DNA from: Methylopila turkensis
GTDB lineage: Bacteria; Pseudomonadota; Alphaproteobacteria; Rhizobiales; Methylopilaceae
Direction: 5' to 3'
Length of the DNA stretch: 64,000 bases
Assembly (NCBI RefSeq): GCF_027922325.1
Contig: NZ_BSFL01000002.1
Span: 620,001-684,000, forward strand
The notes below the pieces were generated by a model. The model had not been told where the DNA came from and did not search any database. It worked only from the letters and a program-made list of their open reading frames with translations. The position numbers and the translations under genes were made by a program. Shown one piece after another: positions 26,624 to 35,943 of the stretch. The number at the start of each line of letters is the position of its first letter. Positions within the stretch are counted from its first letter, which is position 1.

Positions 26624-27904
26624 ATGACCGCGACCCACGCCGCAGGCGACACGCGCCGCTCGTTCCGGTTCGACCGCTGGACCGTCGTGACCGCGATCGC
26701 CTTCGCGCTGGCGGGCGCCCTGCTCGCCGCCCTCGCCTACCGCGCGCTTCGAGAGAACGGCGGCGGCAACAGCTACGCGCTGCTGGCCGACGCCTGGCTC
26801 CACGGCCGGTTCTGGAGCACGGCCTGCTTCGACAGCGACTGCGCGGTGTTCATGGAGAAGATCTATGTGATCTTCCCGCCGGTCCCGGCCTTCTTCGCGC
26901 TGCCGGTCGTGGCGCTGTTCGGCCCGAACGCCTCCGGCTTCCTGATCATCTCCGGCGTCCTGCTCGCGGTCACCGGCTGGACGTGGTGGACGATCGCCGC
27001 CCGCCTCGGCGCAGACCGCGAAGCGCGGCTTTGGACCACGCTCGCCTTCGTGTTCGGAACGCCCGCGATCTATGTGGCGCTGCGCGGCGACGCGGTGTGG
27101 TTCTTCGCCCAGGCGGTGGCGCTGCCGCTGGTGAGCCTCGCGCTGCTCGCGGCGCTCGACCGCCGGCTCTGGCTCGCAGGCCTGCTGATCGGCCTCGCCT
27201 TCCTGTCGCGCCAGATGGCGCTGTTCGTGGCGCCCTTCATCTTCGCGCTGTCGCGTCCCAAGGGCGAGCCGCTGATCGCCTTCGACCGCGAGACCATCGC
27301 CGACGCGCTCAAGATCGGCGCGCCCATCCTCGCCGCCATCGCCGCCTACTGCCTCTACAACTGGCTGCGCTTCGGCGCGCCGATGGAGACGGGCTACAAG
27401 TACATCGCCGCCTACCCCGCCGAGAGCGACCGCAACTTCATCACTTGGCGGATCATCGACATCGGGCTGTTCGCGAAGGACTACTTCGTCTTCAACGTCG
27501 CCCACATGTTCCTGCAGGGCTTCCACATCGAGTTCGGCGGCAAGTACATGACCGAGATCGTGCGGATGGACCAGATGGGGACGTCGATCCTGGCCGCGAG
27601 CCCATTCGTGCTCTACGCCTTCTACGCACGCCCCGACGCGAAGCTGCTGGTCGGCCTCGCCGTCGCCGCGGTGATCGGCGGCATCACGCTGTTCTACCAC
27701 TCGAACGGCTTCTCGCAGCACAACGTGCAGCGCTACGCGCTCGACTGGCTGCCGGTGATCTACCTGCTGCTGATCGCCGGCGCCTTCACCGGCGCGGCCG
27801 ACAAGGTCGCCGAGCGGCTGAAGCCGTTCAAGCTGCTGACGACCTACGCCATCGGCCTCAACGTCGCCGCCTTCGCGGTGGTGGCGGTCACCAAGGGCGG
27901 GTGA
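26624..27904 (+). CDS. GT-C type membrane glycosyltransferase
   Basis: A 426-residue integral membrane protein with about ten hydrophobic segments. The first periplasmic loop carries acidic residues (FDSDCAVFMEKIYVIFPPVPAF), where GT-C enzymes place their catalytic acid. The pattern resembles the ArnT/PMT/DUF2029 group, which moves sugars from polyprenyl-phosphate donors in the periplasm. ATG 26624 has GGAG about 9 bases upstream. It is followed after 12 bases by the convergent EmrE-type gene; GtrA and a UbiA-type prenyltransferase lie just beyond. Acceptor and donor are unknown. Confidence 0.72.
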   Translation: MTATHAAGDTRRSFRFDRWTVVTAIAFALAGALLAALAYRALRENGGGNSYALLADAWLHGRFWSTACFDSDCAVFMEKIYVIFPPVPAFFALPVVALFGPNASGFLIISGVLLAVTGWTWWTIAARLGADREARLWTTLAFVFGTPAIYVALRGDAVWFFAQAVALPLVSLALLAALDRRLWLAGLLIGLAFLSRQMALFVAPFIFALSRPKGEPLIAFDRETIADALKIGAPILAAIAAYCLYNWLRFGAPMETGYKYIAAYPAESDRNFITWRIIDIGLFAKDYFVFNVAHMFLQGFHIEFGGKYMTEIVRMDQMGTSILAASPFVLYAFYARPDAKLLVGLAVAAVIGGITLFYHSNGFSQHNVQRYALDWLPVIYLLLIAGAFTGAADKVAERLKPFKLLTTYAIGLNVAAFAVVAVTKGG

Positions 27905-27916
27905 GGTCCGGGCGCG

Positions 27917-28246
27917 TCAATGCGCGCCCGCCTTCGAGAACAGGTTCAGCACCACGACGCCGGCCACGATCAGCCCGACGCCCGCGATCGCCGGCGCGTC
28001 GAGCTTCTGGCCGAAGGCGAGCCAGCCGACGAGCGAGATCAGCACGATGCCGGCGCCCGACCATACGGCGTAGGCCACGCCGATCGGGATCGTCCGGAGC
28101 GTCAGCGATAGGAAGTAAAAGGCGACAGCGTAGCCGAGGATGGTGATGATCGAAGGGCCGAGCCGGGTGAAGCCCTCGGTCGTCTTCATCGCCGAGGTGG
28201 CGAACACCTCGCACAAGATCGCCGCCGCCAGATAAAGCCAGTTCAT
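27917..28246 (-). CDS. Small multidrug resistance transporter (EmrE-type)
   Basis: A 109-residue, four-helix SMR protein. It has the essential membrane Glu14 in [29 protein letters not shown] in helix 3 and the C-terminal [11 protein letters not shown]. The closeness to EmrE throughout suggests proton-coupled export of quaternary cations. ATG 28244-28246 matches the family start; upstream in-frame sequence is shadow. It is convergent with the glycosyltransferase and 74 bases from gtrA on its own strand. Confidence 0.93.
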   Translation of the reverse strand: MNWLYLAAAILCEVFATSAMKTTEGFTRLGPSIITILGYAVAFYFLSLTLRTIPIGVAYAVWSGAGIVLISLVGWLAFGQKLDAPAIAGVGLIVAGVVVLNLFSKAGAH

Positions 28247-28320
28247 CGTCCCGCTCCCGTCGTTGTCCGCGACGGGCTTAGCACGGGATCTCGGACGCGC
28301 CAGACGGGGCGCGCCCGCCC

Positions 28321-28770
28321 TCACATCCCCCGGAACGTCAGCAGGCGGTGGCCGACATAGCTCGTCGCCGCGCCGATGCCGATCGCGGCGGCGTGGGCGA
28401 TGGGCTCGACCCACAGCGTCCAGCCCACGGCTGGCGCGAGCCAATGCACGAAGGCGAGCGCGAGCAGCCAGACCTCGAGGGCGCCGACGAGATTGACGAC
28501 CACGAACTTCCAGAGCTGCGCGCGGGCGTCGCCTTCGCGCGCCTCGAACACGAACAAGCGGTAGAGGAAGAAGCCCACCACCATGCCGATGCCGTAGGCG
28601 ACCAGCACCGCGGCCGAGAACGGCATAATCTCGTTGAGCGGGAACCGCGCCGCCCAGTTCACGAAGGCCGCGAAGCCGCCTGCGAGCAGGAACCGGCCGA
28701 TGCGGCGAAGCTCAGCCGGGCTCATGCGGGCGCGCAGGGAGGGCGGCAGGACGGCGACGAGGTTCTGCAT
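28321..28770 (-). CDS. GtrA-like four-helix membrane protein
   Basis: A 149-residue GtrA/DPMS-like protein with four membrane segments. [22 protein letters not shown] begins the domain, and the central [14 protein letters not shown] is the family hallmark. GtrA-type proteins are thought to assist translocation of polyprenyl-phosphate-linked sugars. Here it lies 7 bases downstream of the HAD-UbiA gene, probably in one operon, consistent with a shared polyprenyl-phosphate sugar pathway. Confidence 0.88.
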   Translation of the reverse strand: MQNLVAVLPPSLRARMSPAELRRIGRFLLAGGFAAFVNWAARFPLNEIMPFSAAVLVAYGIGMVVGFFLYRLFVFEAREGDARAQLWKFVVVNLVGALEVWLLALAFVHWLAPAVGWTLWVEPIAHAAAIGIGAATSYVGHRLLTFRGM

Positions 28771-28777
28771 CGTCCCC

Positions 28778-30265
28778 TCACCACAGCCGGCCGACGGGGG
28801 CGATCGCAGCGACGAAAGCGAGCGCCATCACCACGCCAAGCGCGATGCTCGGCCGGTCCCGGACCGCGAAGGCGACAGGGTCGTCGTGGAGTTCGTCGCG
28901 GCCCGACAGCACCCAGACGCGGCCGAGCCAGAGGAACAGCACGCAGGGGAACGCCCAGAGCGCGCCCGGCGTCTGGTACATGCCGGCCGGGAACGCCTCG
29001 TTGAAGATATAGAGCACCATGACGAGCACCGCCGACATGCCGGTGGCCGTGCCCATGCAGATCAGGAACGGCGCGTCGGCGGCGATGTACCCGCGGCCGG
29101 CGGCCTTGTCCTTACCCGCCAGCGCCACCCGCACCATCTCGGTGTGGCGCTTGGCGAAGGACAGCGAGGCGAAGATGAACATGGAGAACACCAGCAGCCA
29201 CGGCGACGCGACCACGCCCGCGAGCGCCACGCCGACGACGAGCCGCATCGTGAACAAGCCGGCGAGCGTGAACACGTCGAGCACCGCGACCTGCTTCAGG
29301 CGGAACGAATAGGCGAGCGTCACGACGAGATAGCCGAGCAGCGCGAAGAACGCGCCCCACCCGATCAGCGCGGCGCCGCCGAGCGCGATCAAGATGCCGA
29401 TCGGCGCCGCGGCGAGGCCGGCCGCGATCGGCAGCCGCCCGCTCGCGAAGGCGCGGTCGCGCTTCGACCAGTGCCGGCGGTCGTCGTTGATGTCCCAGAG
29501 GTCGTTCAGCAGATAGGTCGACGACGCCAGGATCCCGAGCAGGACGAAACCCGCGAGCGTCACCGCCCAGGTTTCGAGGTCGAGCGCCTTTCCGCCGAGG
29601 ACCATCGGCACGAACACGAGCGCGTTCTTGGCCCATTGGTGCACGCGGGCGGCCTTGGCGACGGTCCTCGCGCCGATCCTCGGGCGTGGGATGACGGCGA
29701 GCGGCGGACGGATAGCCTCAGCGGCCTTCAGCGTCGAGGCGCGCGCCCCGACCACCACGGTCTCCCTGGCCGCGCGCCACACCGGCAGGTCGGCGGCGGC
29801 GTCGCCGGCATAGGCGAAGCCGCCGGGAAAGCGCTTCGTCAGCGCGGCGGCCTTGGCCTCGCCCTTCAGGTTCGAGACGCCGTCGCTCGCGATCACGCCG
29901 TCGACGAATCCGAAGCGGGCGGCGAGCTTGGCCGCGACCAGCGCGTCGGACGCGGTGGCGAGATGGATCTCGCGGCCCTTCGCGCGCTCCGCCTCGATGA
30001 AGGCCACGAGCTCCTCGTTGACCGGCAGCGCCTCCACGTCGATCTCGACGCTTTCGGACAGCCGCCGCTTCAGCGCGGCGCGGCCTTTCAGCATCCAGAA
30101 CAGCAGCGTGAAGATGCGCAGCGGATTGCGCAGGAAGACGAGCGCCTGCTCGGCGAGCAGGTCGCCGCGGATCAGGGTGCCGTCCACGTCGACCGCCAGC
30201 GGCGCGAGGCCGGACGGCGCGGGGCGGCGGACCTCCTCGACCAGGGTCATGCTTGCGGGCCTCAT
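28778..30265 (-). CDS. HAD phosphatase-UbiA prenyltransferase fusion (decaprenyl-phosphate phosphoribosyltransferase-like)
   Basis: A 495-residue fusion. The N-terminal HAD domain has PLAVDVDGTLIRGDLL as motif I, HLATASD as motif II and YAGDAAADLPVW as motif IV. The C-terminal UbiA domain has eight or so membrane helices; STYLLNDLWDINDDRRHW carries the first Asp-rich motif (NDxxD). Such fusions transfer phosphoribose to polyprenyl phosphate and remove the 5-phosphate, giving donors for ribo- or arabinofuranose (as NoeC of Azorhizobium). ATG 30265 follows GGAGG at 5 bases; ATG 30250 is the alternative. It is operonic with gtrA and divergent from mprF. Confidence 0.85.
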   Translation of the reverse strand: MRPASMTLVEEVRRPAPSGLAPLAVDVDGTLIRGDLLAEQALVFLRNPLRIFTLLFWMLKGRAALKRRLSESVEIDVEALPVNEELVAFIEAERAKGREIHLATASDALVAAKLAARFGFVDGVIASDGVSNLKGEAKAAALTKRFPGGFAYAGDAAADLPVWRAARETVVVGARASTLKAAEAIRPPLAVIPRPRIGARTVAKAARVHQWAKNALVFVPMVLGGKALDLETWAVTLAGFVLLGILASSTYLLNDLWDINDDRRHWSKRDRAFASGRLPIAAGLAAAPIGILIALGGAALIGWGAFFALLGYLVVTLAYSFRLKQVAVLDVFTLAGLFTMRLVVGVALAGVVASPWLLVFSMFIFASLSFAKRHTEMVRVALAGKDKAAGRGYIAADAPFLICMGTATGMSAVLVMVLYIFNEAFPAGMYQTPGALWAFPCVLFLWLGRVWVLSGRDELHDDPVAFAVRDRPSIALGVVMALAFVAAIAPVGRLW

Positions 30266-30458
30266 GCCGGCCTCCGTTCGCTGGCCTCCGGAACGCGCCT
30301 GCGCGACCGGACGCCTGTCGTAAGACGCATGACGTTCTGCTATCGCGTTCGGGTTAAAATCCGCCCTATGTCCGCCGTGATTGTCGAGGCCTTCTCTGCG
30401 CGCCTTACGTCGCGCGGCTTGCTTCGCGGCCCGCTTCACGCCATGTGCCACGGCTGAC

Positions 30459-33212
30459 ATGTCCCGACCGACCGAGACGGCCCCCGCCCCCGACGCGACG
30501 ACGCCTGGCGACGCACCGCCCGACGGCGCCTCCGCCGTTCAGGGGCAGGCGGCGGAGGACGGCGCCCCGTCCGGCGAGGCTCCGCCGCCTCTGGCCTTCC
30601 CGCGCCTTCGCGCCTGGGCCGCCACCGTGCCGTGGCGCACCGTCGGCGCCCTCGCCTCGTTGCTGCTGTTCGCCGTGGTGCTCTACGTGCTCCACGGCCT
30701 CGTCGAGGAGGTCAAGCTCGACGACGTCAAGACGGCGATCGCGGCCACGCCGTGGAGCACGCTCGGCATAGCGCTCGCCGCGACCGCCGCGAGCTACGTC
30801 GCGCTCACGGGCTACGACTGGTTCGGCATCCTGCACATCAAGCGCCGCGACGTCGGCTATCCCATCGCCGCGCTCGCCTCGTTCACGGGCTACGCGCTGT
30901 CCTACACGATCGGGTTCCAGCTCGTGGTCGCGGGCGCGGTGCGCTACCGGATCTACGCCGGCGCCGGCCTCGGCGCGGCGGAGGTCGCCGCGATCACCGC
31001 GATCTCGGCGCTCACGCTGTGGCTCGGCATCTTCTTCACGCTCGCGATCGGCCTCGTCACCGAGGCGCCGGACGTCTCCCGCCTCGACGGCCTGCCGGTC
31101 TCGGTCAACATGGCGATCGGGATCGCGATCCTGGCGGCGCTGGCGTTCTATCTGCTCTGGATCTCGCGGCGTGAGCGGGCCGTCACGATCGAAGGCTACC
31201 GGCTCGCGCTGCCGGGCGTGAAGTCCACCGGCGCGCAGATCATCATCGGCCTCGTCGACCTGCTCGGCGCCGCCTTCGCGCTGTGGGTGCTGCTGCCCGC
31301 GGACGCCGTGATCGCCTTCCCGACCTTCGCCGCGCTGTTCGTGGTCGCGATGACGCTTGGCATGCTGAGCCACGCGCCGGGCGGCGCCGGCGTGATCGAG
31401 GCGACCGTGCTGATCGCGCTGCCGAACCTGCCGGCCGACGCGGTGCTGGCGAGCCTGCTGCTGTGGCGGGTGGTCTACTACCTCATTCCCTTCACCCTCG
31501 CGCTCGGGCTGCTCGGGGGCTCGGAGTTCGCCCGCCGCAAGGGCTATCTCCACCGCGCCGGCGTGATGCTCGCCGCCGTCATGCGGCCGGTGGCCCCCAT
31601 CGTGCTGGGCGCCGCCGTTTTCCTCGGCGGCATCGTGCTGCTGATCTCCGGCGCGCTGCCTGCCGAGACCGACCGCCTTCACGTGCTGCGCGGCTTCGTG
31701 CCGTTGCCCTTCGTCGAGGCCTCGCATCTGCTCGCGAGCGTCGTCGGCGTGGTGCTGCTGGTGGTCGCGCGCGGCCTGCTCAGGCGACTCGACGGAGCCT
31801 ACCGCATCGCCCAATTGCTGCTCGCCGCCGGCCTCGTGTTTTCGCTCGTGAAGGGCGTCGACATCGAGGAGGCGATCGTGCTCGGCGTCGTCCTCGCGCT
31901 GCTGACCGTCAACCGCCGCGCCTTCTACCGCCGCGCCTCGCTGTGGGACCAGGACCTCGCGCCGGCCTGGCTCGCGGCGGTCGCGATCGTGCTGTGCGGC
32001 TCGGTCTGGCTCGGCTTCTTCGCCTACCGCAACGTCGAATATTCGAACGACCTGTGGTGGGACTTCGCCTATCGCGGCGACGCGCCGCGCTTCCTGCGCG
32101 CGAGCCTCGCGGCAGGCGTCGCCGCGCTCGCGATCGGCCTGTACGCGCTGCTGCACCGTCACAGCGCGCCGAAGGCCTCCGCCGAGGCCGCGTCGGGCCG
32201 CGTCGCCGAAATCGTCGCCCGGTCGCCGCGGGCGGACGCCAACCTCGCCTTTCTCGGCGACAAGCGCTTCCTGTTCTCCGAGGCCGGCGACGCCTTCATC
32301 ATGTACCAGGTGCAGGGCCGGAGCTGGGTCGCGATGGGCGACCCGGTCGGCCCCGCGGACAAGGTGTCGGAGCTGCTCTGGGCGTTCCGCGAGCTCGCCG
32401 ACCAGCACAGCGGCTGGCCGGTGTTCTACCAGGCGAGCGTGGCGCGGCTGCCGACCTATCTCGACCTCGGCCTGTCGCTGCTGAAGCTCGGCGAGGAGGC
32501 GCGGGTCGAGCTTTCGAAGTTCACGCTCGAGGGCAAGGCCGGCTACGAGTGGCGCTACGTCGATCGCAAGGCGTCGAAGGACGGGCTCGAGGTGGCGATC
32601 GTGCCTCGCGAGCAGGCCGCCGCCCTGCTGCCGGAGCTGCGCCGCGTCTCCGACGCCTGGATGGCCTCCAAGAAGGTCGGGGAGAAGGGCTTCTCGCTCG
32701 GCTTCTGGTCCGAAGGCTATCTTCGCCACTTCGACATGGCGATCGTCCGGCACGAGGGCCGCATCGTCGCCTTCGCCAACATGTGGTACGGCGCGGACAA
32801 GGAGGAGGCGACGGTCGACCTGATGCGCTACCTCCCCGACGCGCCCAAGGGCGTGATGGACGCGCTGTTCGTGCGGCTGATGCTGCGCGCCAAGGCCGAC
32901 GGCTACCGCTGGTTCAACCTCGGCATGGCGCCGCTGTCGGGGCTCGTCGATCACCCGCTCGGGCCGACCTGGAACCGCGTCGGCGCCTTCCTGTTCCGCT
33001 ACGGCGACAACTTCTACAATTTCGAGGGTCTCAGGACCTACAAGTCCAAGTTCTCGCCGGTGTGGGAGCCCCGCTACCTCGCCTGCCCCGGCGGGTGGGT
33101 GCTGCCTCAGATCCTGCTCGACGTCACCGCGCTGATCGGCGGCGCGCCGAAGCGGGCGGACGAGGCGATGCGCGCCGCGCTGCTGGCCGAGCCGAAGGAA
33201 AGCGCGGCGTGA
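30459..33212 (+). CDS. lpiA: Phosphatidylglycerol lysyltransferase (MprF/LpiA)
   Basis: A 917-residue membrane protein transferring lysine from Lys-tRNA to phosphatidylglycerol and flipping the product, which lowers surface negative charge. After a Pro/Ala-rich N-terminus of about 60 residues come about 14 membrane helices, including the flippase part (SHAPGGAGVIEATVLIALP is typical). The soluble DUF2156 synthase domain follows (about 590-900; LFSEAGDAFIMYQVQGRSWVAMGDPVGP, FNLGMAPLSGLVDHPLGPTW). The start ATG 30459 lacks a strong ribosome site; a TTG at 30381 is possible. Its stop overlaps acvB (GTGA), forming the acid-inducible lpiA-acvB operon known in rhizobia. Confidence 0.95.
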   Translation: MSRPTETAPAPDATTPGDAPPDGASAVQGQAAEDGAPSGEAPPPLAFPRLRAWAATVPWRTVGALASLLLFAVVLYVLHGLVEEVKLDDVKTAIAATPWSTLGIALAATAASYVALTGYDWFGILHIKRRDVGYPIAALASFTGYALSYTIGFQLVVAGAVRYRIYAGAGLGAAEVAAITAISALTLWLGIFFTLAIGLVTEAPDVSRLDGLPVSVNMAIGIAILAALAFYLLWISRRERAVTIEGYRLALPGVKSTGAQIIIGLVDLLGAAFALWVLLPADAVIAFPTFAALFVVAMTLGMLSHAPGGAGVIEATVLIALPNLPADAVLASLLLWRVVYYLIPFTLALGLLGGSEFARRKGYLHRAGVMLAAVMRPVAPIVLGAAVFLGGIVLLISGALPAETDRLHVLRGFVPLPFVEASHLLASVVGVVLLVVARGLLRRLDGAYRIAQLLLAAGLVFSLVKGVDIEEAIVLGVVLALLTVNRRAFYRRASLWDQDLAPAWLAAVAIVLCGSVWLGFFAYRNVEYSNDLWWDFAYRGDAPRFLRASLAAGVAALAIGLYALLHRHSAPKASAEAASGRVAEIVARSPRADANLAFLGDKRFLFSEAGDAFIMYQVQGRSWVAMGDPVGPADKVSELLWAFRELADQHSGWPVFYQASVARLPTYLDLGLSLLKLGEEARVELSKFTLEGKAGYEWRYVDRKASKDGLEVAIVPREQAAALLPELRRVSDAWMASKKVGEKGFSLGFWSEGYLRHFDMAIVRHEGRIVAFANMWYGADKEEATVDLMRYLPDAPKGVMDALFVRLMLRAKADGYRWFNLGMAPLSGLVDHPLGPTWNRVGAFLFRYGDNFYNFEGLRTYKSKFSPVWEPRYLACPGGWVLPQILLDVTALIGGAPKRADEAMRAALLAEPKESAA

Positions 33213-34588
33213 GCCTCCGGAGGCTGCTTCTGGCGCTCGCCTGCGCCGCCGCGCTCGCAGGCCCCGCCTCCGCCGACGACCTCCGCCGCGCGACCGCCGG
33301 CAACGAGACGGTCGCGAACGTGCCGATCGTCGCCCCCGCCGGCGAGCCTGACGCGATCGTCGCGCTGATCTCAGGTCTGGACGGCTGGACGCCGGCCCGC
33401 GCCGCGGAAGCCGACGCGCTCGCGCGCCAAGGCGCGCTGGTGATCGGGATCGACCTGCCGCGCTGGCTCGAAGGGCTCGGGCGCGAGAAGGAGGACTGCG
33501 TCTTCCTGCCCGGCGACGTCGAGGAATGGGGCCGGCTCGCCGGCAAGGAGCTCGGCCTCAAGCGCTACCGCTTCCCCGTGCTGCTCGGCGTCGGCCGCGG
33601 CGCGGACGTCGCCTATGCGGCGCTGTCGCAGGCGCCCGCCAACATGTTCACGGGCGCGGTCTCGGTGGGTTTCACAGCCAAGGTCCCGCTGGCGAAGCCG
33701 CTTTGCGACGGCCCGAAGACCGAGACGCGCGACGGCGCCGAGCTCGTCCTCGGCTCTGACACGCCGGCGCCGCTGCAGGGCGAATGGCGCGTGCTGACCG
33801 ACGGGCCGGCGCCGCAGGCGGTCAAGGAGTTCGTTGCGCCGCTGCCGACCGGCGACGTCGTCGAGCAGCCGGCGGGCGCGGACATGGCCGCCGCCGCCCG
33901 CGACGCGGCGCTCGACATCGGCGGGAGCGACGCCGACGCGGTGAACGACCTGCCGCTGGTGCTCTATCCGCCGAAGCGGCCCGACCCGAAAGGCCTCGTC
34001 GTGATCTACGCCGGCGACGGCGGCTGGCGCGACCTCGACAAGACGCTCGCCGAAGAGTTCCAGACGCGCGGCTACGGCGTCGTGGGCGTCGACACGCTGC
34101 GCTACTTCTGGAACGAGAAGACCCCGCGCGAGATGGGCGAGGACCTGGAGGCGATCCTCGGCCGCTACGGGCCGGAGTGGAAGGCGCCGAAGACGCTGCT
34201 CGCCGGATACTCCTTCGGGGCCGACGTCATCCCCTTCGCCTGGGGCCGCGTCTCGAAGCAGACACGGGATTCCGTCCGCCTGATCGCCCTGCTCGGCCTG
34301 TCCAAGACCGCCGATTTCGAGCTCAGCGTCTCGGGCTGGCTCGGCGTCAAGTCGGGCGAGCACGACGTGCTGAAGCCCGCCGCGGCGCTGCCGATGGACC
34401 GGGTGCTGTGCATCTACGGCAAGGACGAGCTCAAGGACGCGGACAACGACGTGGCCTGCGCCACCGACACGTTCCCGCCCTCCGCGCGGCTGGAGGAGCC
34501 CGGCGGGCACCATTTCGACGAGAACTACGAGGCGCTGGCCGCCAAGCTCGACGACGCCTTCGCGACCCGCGCCGCGGCGGGACGCTGA
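33209..34588 (+). CDS. acvB: AcvB/VirJ family lysyl-phosphatidylglycerol hydrolase
   Basis: A 459-residue periplasmic protein with a signal peptide (LLLALACAAALAGPASA) and two alpha/beta-hydrolase-like halves. The C-terminal half carries YAGDGGWRDLDK and the nucleophile motif LLAGYSFGADVIPFAW (GxSxG), with the terminal His in EEPGGHHFDENY. In Agrobacterium AcvB hydrolyses lysyl-phosphatidylglycerol made by LpiA, keeping lipid balance. GTG 33209 overlaps the lpiA stop by 4 bases, so synthase and hydrolase are coupled. It is convergent with gcdH with 10 bases between stops. Confidence 0.93.
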   Translation: MSLRRLLLALACAAALAGPASADDLRRATAGNETVANVPIVAPAGEPDAIVALISGLDGWTPARAAEADALARQGALVIGIDLPRWLEGLGREKEDCVFLPGDVEEWGRLAGKELGLKRYRFPVLLGVGRGADVAYAALSQAPANMFTGAVSVGFTAKVPLAKPLCDGPKTETRDGAELVLGSDTPAPLQGEWRVLTDGPAPQAVKEFVAPLPTGDVVEQPAGADMAAAARDAALDIGGSDADAVNDLPLVLYPPKRPDPKGLVVIYAGDGGWRDLDKTLAEEFQTRGYGVVGVDTLRYFWNEKTPREMGEDLEAILGRYGPEWKAPKTLLAGYSFGADVIPFAWGRVSKQTRDSVRLIALLGLSKTADFELSVSGWLGVKSGEHDVLKPAAALPMDRVLCIYGKDELKDADNDVACATDTFPPSARLEEPGGHHFDENYEALAAKLDDAFATRAAAGR

Positions 34589-34592
34589 CGCT

Positions 34593-34609
34593 CGTTCTCT
34601 ACGAGAACG
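34593..34609. terminator. Short hairpin across the acvB/gcdH convergent junction
   Basis: CGTTCTC (34593-34599), a 3-base loop and GAGAACG (34603-34609): a 7-bp perfect stem only 4 bases after the acvB stop and overlapping the end of gcdH. It could serve either direction but has no clear U-run. Confidence 0.4.
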
Positions 34610-35798
34610 CCTGCAGCCCGGTCTGGGCGCGGCCGAGGATCAGCGCATGCACGTCGTGCGCGCCCTCGTAGGTGTTCACCGCCTCGAGGTTCTGGGCGAC
34701 CCGCATCACGTGGTACTCGTCCGAAATGCCGTTGCCGCCGTGCATGTCGCGCGCGACGCGGGCGATGTCGAGCGCCTTGCCGCAGGCGTTGCGCTTGATC
34801 AGCGAGATCGCCTCCGGCGCGAGCCGGCCTTCGTCGAACAGCCGCCCGGCCCGTAGCGCCGCCTGCAGCCCGAGCGCGATCTCGGTCTGCATGTCGGCGA
34901 GCTTCTTCTGCACGAGCTGGGTCTGGGCGAGCGGCCGGCCGAACTGAACGCGCGCGAGCGTGTAGTCCCGCGCCGCCTTCCAGCAGAACTCGGCCGCCCC
35001 CATGGCGCCCCAGGCGATGCCGTAGCGCGCGCGGTTGAGGCAGCCGAACGGCCCCTTCAGGCCCGAGACGTTCGGCAGCAGCGCGCTCTCCGGCACCTCG
35101 ACGCCGTCCATCACGATCTCGCCGGTGACCGAGGCCCGCAGCGCGAGCTTGCCCTCGATCTTCGGCGCCGAGAGGCCTTTCGCGCCCTTCTCCAGCAGGA
35201 AGCCCCGGATGCGGCCCTCATGGGCGGCGCTCTTTGCCCAGACGACGAAGACGTCCGCGATCGGCGCGTTGGTGATCCACGTCTTGGCGCCGTTCAGGCG
35301 GTAGCCGCCGTCGATCCGGTCGGCGCGGGTCCGCATCCCGGCCGGATCGGAGCCCGCGTCCGGCTCGGTCAGGCCGAAGCAGCCGACCGCCTCGCCGCGG
35401 GCGAGCTTCGGCAGGAAGCGGCGGCGCTGCGCCTCGTCGCCATAGGCCCAGATCGGATACATCACGAGCGAGGACTGCACGCTCATCGCGGAGCGGTAGC
35501 CGGAATCGGCGCGCTCGATCTCGCGGGCCGCGAGGCCATAGGCGACATAGCCAAGCCCCGCGCCGCCATAGGCTTCCGGCAGCGTGGCGCCGAGCAGGCC
35601 GAGTTCGCCCATCTCGGCGAGGATCTCGCGGTCGAAGCGTTCGTGCCGGTAGGCGTCGCGCACCCGCGGCATGAGCCTGTCCTGGGCGTAGGATTCCGCC
35701 GTGTCCTGCGCCAGCCGCTCGTCCTCGGTGAGCTGAGAGCGCAGATCGAACGGGTCCTCCCAGTCGAAAGCGGGGGCTGTGGTCTCCGGCGGCGTCAT
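34599..35798 (-). CDS. gcdH: Glutaryl-CoA dehydrogenase (acyl-CoA dehydrogenase family)
   Basis: A 399-residue FAD enzyme converting glutaryl-CoA to crotonyl-CoA and CO2 in lysine/tryptophan breakdown. The family signatures are [18 protein letters not shown] (FAD site), [22 protein letters not shown], and the catalytic Glu in [24 protein letters not shown], which is specific for the GCDH branch. ATG 35796-35798 is chosen; upstream in-frame residues run into the divergent glycosyltransferase leader. It is monocistronic. No partner electron-transfer flavoprotein gene is nearby. Confidence 0.93.
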   Translation of the reverse strand: MTPPETTAPAFDWEDPFDLRSQLTEDERLAQDTAESYAQDRLMPRVRDAYRHERFDREILAEMGELGLLGATLPEAYGGAGLGYVAYGLAAREIERADSGYRSAMSVQSSLVMYPIWAYGDEAQRRRFLPKLARGEAVGCFGLTEPDAGSDPAGMRTRADRIDGGYRLNGAKTWITNAPIADVFVVWAKSAAHEGRIRGFLLEKGAKGLSAPKIEGKLALRASVTGEIVMDGVEVPESALLPNVSGLKGPFGCLNRARYGIAWGAMGAAEFCWKAARDYTLARVQFGRPLAQTQLVQKKLADMQTEIALGLQAALRAGRLFDEGRLAPEAISLIKRNACGKALDIARVARDMHGGNGISDEYHVMRVAQNLEAVNTYEGAHDVHALILGRAQTGLQAFS

Positions 35799-35943
35799 GG
35801 GCGGGTCCTTGCGCGTCGTCTTCGGGCGGAAGATCGGCCGGAAGCGCGCCGCCGCCAAGGCCCGCCGCGCTTCCGGCCGACGGCGGCGCATGTTACGCCG
35901 CGACAGCCCACGCCGTCCGGCCTCAGAGCATCCCCGGCCCGCC

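Noticed and set aside
27917..28246. ArnE/ArnF-type flippase serving the neighbouring sugar genes
   Set aside because: The sequence follows EmrE closely, including the essential Glu14 and the helix 3 motif, so a drug exporter is the better call.
30405..32954. An 849-codon minus-strand frame opposite the lysyltransferase gene
   Set aside because: Extremely Arg/His/Glu-rich antisense shadow of lpiA without any domain.
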